Source of the DNA: an uncultured Phycisphaerales bacterium | Lineage (GTDB): Bacteria; Planctomycetota; Phycisphaerae; Sedimentisphaerales; Anaerobacaceae | Reading direction: 5' to 3' | DNA: 64,000 nucleotides | NCBI GenBank assembly: GCA_937927975.1 | Contig: CALEZT010000009.1 | Location: forward strand, 80,300-144,299 | In this document: one piece after another, positions 62,561 to 64,000 of the stretch | Position numbering within the stretch: position 1 is the first letter of the stretch | Layout of the letters: every line of letters begins with the position of its first letter | Made by a program: the position numbers and the translations under genes | The notes under the pieces: generated by a model | Databases searched by the model: none | What the model was told of the DNA's origin: nothing | What the model saw: only the letters and a program-made list of their open reading frames with translations

Positions 62561-63793
62561 CTAACCGACTCGGACCTCTCTGGGACCGATGGTGACGACC
62601 GTGAACTCTGCGAAAGGATTGTCCCGGAGGAACTTCAGCACCGAGTCGGCCGTGACCACATCGATTCGTTCCTTGACTTCGTCCAGCGAGCGAACCCGGC
62701 CGAGCATGGAGTAGTCGCTGCTGATGGCGCTGGCCCGGCTGCTCGACGACTCGCTGTGCAGAATCACGCTGGACTTCAGGCCGATCTTGGCCCGCGCCAT
62801 CTCTTCGTCGCTGATCCCCTCGGACAACCGGGCGAACTCGCCCAGAACCACGTCCACGGTCTCCTGTGCCTTGTCTGGCGACGTCCCGGCGTAACACTGA
62901 ATTCCCGCCGCGTCCTTGAGCGAATGGTACTTGGCGCCGATCGCGTAGCAGAGCCCCCGCTTCTCGCGAACCTCGGTGAACAGCCGAGAACTCATGCTGC
63001 CCGAGAGCACCGAGACCGCCGTGCGGGCATTGTAGTAGTCCTCGTCGGCAAAGCGGGCCGTGGGCGTCATCAGGCCGATGTGGACCTGCGCCCCTTCGTG
63101 CGGGATGTGGGTGTGGCGAGTCCCCCGGGCCCCGACCTCGCGGGGACTGAGCGGCTTGCCCTCGTTTGATCCGAACACGCTTTCGAGCTGGCGACACACG
63201 GCGTCGAAGTCGTATTTGCCCGCCACACTGAAGACGGCTTGCGGGACGTTCAGATAACCCCTCGCGATCTCCCTGGTCTTCTCGACCGTGAGGTTCTGGA
63301 GGTCTTCGAGCTCGCCGACCGTGCTGCATCCGAGCGGATCGGGATAGAACCGCTTTCGCAGTTCGATCGTCATCCGCTGGCGGGGCTCGTCGTCGAGCGA
63401 CTGCAATTCCTCGACGATGAGCTGCCGGGCGGGCTCGAACTGTTCGTCGCTCAGGTGCGGCCGGAGAATGACGTCGCTGTACAAGGCCAGGGCCTGCGCC
63501 AGATTGCTGGATTCCAGGGCCCCGCCGAGGTACAGGTGCGAGCTGCCGATCGAGGTCGACCGCTGAACGCCCAGACCGTCGAGGGCGTCGCCGAGCTTGC
63601 GGCTGCCCCAGGGGCCCGCCCCGCGAAAGACCCACTCCGAAATGACGTTGGAAGCCCCGCAATATCCCGGCGGCATCCACGCGGCCCCGGCCGGTAGGGT
63701 GAAGTCGAACGCGACGGACTCGACCCCTTCCATCGGCTCGCCCAGCACGACCATGCCGTTGGCCATCACATGCTTATCGATTCGCTGCTCCAT
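62561..63793 (-). CDS. M16 family protein, inactive-type subunit
   Basis: 410 residues, alignable with the downstream gene along its length. In place of HxxEH it has GASNVISEWVFRG, so the zinc site is lost. The R/Y pair of the second half (SSRLFTEVREKRGLCY), which helps bind the substrate in the alpha-type subunit, is kept. This matches the arrangement in which one M16 subunit is catalytic and the other is a substrate-binding partner. GGGAG lies 3 bases before the ATG. Confidence 0.9.
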   Translation of the reverse strand: MEQRIDKHVMANGMVVLGEPMEGVESVAFDFTLPAGAAWMPPGYCGASNVISEWVFRGAGPWGSRKLGDALDGLGVQRSTSIGSSHLYLGGALESSNLAQALALYSDVILRPHLSDEQFEPARQLIVEELQSLDDEPRQRMTIELRKRFYPDPLGCSTVGELEDLQNLTVEKTREIARGYLNVPQAVFSVAGKYDFDAVCRQLESVFGSNEGKPLSPREVGARGTRHTHIPHEGAQVHIGLMTPTARFADEDYYNARTAVSVLSGSMSSRLFTEVREKRGLCYAIGAKYHSLKDAAGIQCYAGTSPDKAQETVDVVLGEFARLSEGISDEEMARAKIGLKSSVILHSESSSSRASAISSDYSMLGRVRSLDEVKERIDVVTADSVLKFLRDNPFAEFTVVTIGPREVRVG

Positions 63794-63972
63794 ACACTCC
63801 CGAACCACAGAACAGACAGCCCCTGCCACACAGTTCACAACATCTGGGCGATCAAACGCCCGCCCAACCAAAGCCACAGAAGATGAAGTATTCTAACACC
63901 CCCATCGCCGGCCCCGCAATCGCGAATCTCCCGCTCGATAGACCGCGGGTGTGCCCAGATTTTCTGGCAGGG

Positions 63973-64000
63973 TTAGGCGGCCTTGCGGCGGGCGGCCCAG
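63973..64000 (-). CDS. Possible C-terminal end of a gene beyond the window
   Basis: The minus strand reads ...WAARRKAA followed by a TAA at 63973-63975. An Ala/Arg/Lys-rich end is common in nucleic-acid-binding proteins, but eight residues do not identify a gene. Confidence 0.25.

Overview
The window is a GC-rich chromosomal segment, probably from a planctomycete of the Phycisphaerae/Sedimentisphaerales type. This is inferred from gene content only. The signs are a type IV-like pseudopilin protein with a C-terminal LWLDGHA motif, a PEP-CTERM-like anchored protein, Tat-exported Gfo/Idh/MocA oxidoreductase and sulfatase, very large secreted proteins (CotH/lamin-tail, GLUG repeats, subtilase, discoidin), an ECF-type sigma factor operon, and a Tyr-rich TPR protein. 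No rRNA, tRNA, CRISPR array or phage module was seen.

Layout. 1-10 kb: a truncated multidomain secreted protein, an MltA murein transglycosylase, a small helical protein with an Rx4H motif, a PEP-CTERM-like protein, an acyl-ACP thioesterase, two tandem cold-shock proteins and an oxidoreductase. 10-21 kb: a GNAT acetyltransferase, a secreted alpha/beta hydrolase, two small proteins, a GLUG-repeat/thioredoxin fusion, and a minus-strand run of pseudopilin, GHL10-like glycosidase and SGNH hydrolase. 21-24 kb: a plus-strand group of Rnk/GreA-like protein, YitT transporter and an orphan 50-residue GreA/Rnk tail, then a secreted O-methyltransferase. 24-32 kb: a five-gene tripartite efflux operon on the minus strand (TolC-like lipoprotein, MacA-like adaptor, ABC ATPase, two near-duplicate MacB-type permeases). 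32-44 kb: an acyltransferase-like membrane protein, a 1481-residue CotH/lamin-tail protein, a truncated MazG-like gene at a repeat, an M48 protease, a subtilase whose usual catalytic Asp position is Gly, and an M24 peptidase.

44-64 kb: a stretch with mobile-element debris, then amt-glnK behind a near-perfect sigma-54 promoter; a coupled pair of secreted proteins; a MITE-like element; a rhamnoside utilisation cluster (SSS symporter, its 51-residue membrane partner, GH78 rhamnosidase); a sigma factor operon ending in a protein with an archaeal-type threonyl-tRNA editing domain; a 980-residue Ser/Pro/Tyr-rich TPR protein; a sulfatase; and an M16 peptidase pair with one active-type and one inactive-type subunit.

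Taken together this is a polysaccharide-degrading, heavily secreting bacterium. Sulfatase, GH78, GHL10, SGNH hydrolase and oxidoreductase fit breakdown of sulfated or rhamnose-containing glycans. Amt/PII handles nitrogen supply. The least explained items are the editing-domain protein in the sigma operon, the GLUG-thioredoxin fusion, the orphan GreA tail, the Asp-less subtilase, and several inverted-repeat elements in the gaps. Many long open frames antiparallel to the genes are by-products of GC-rich codon use and are not listed.
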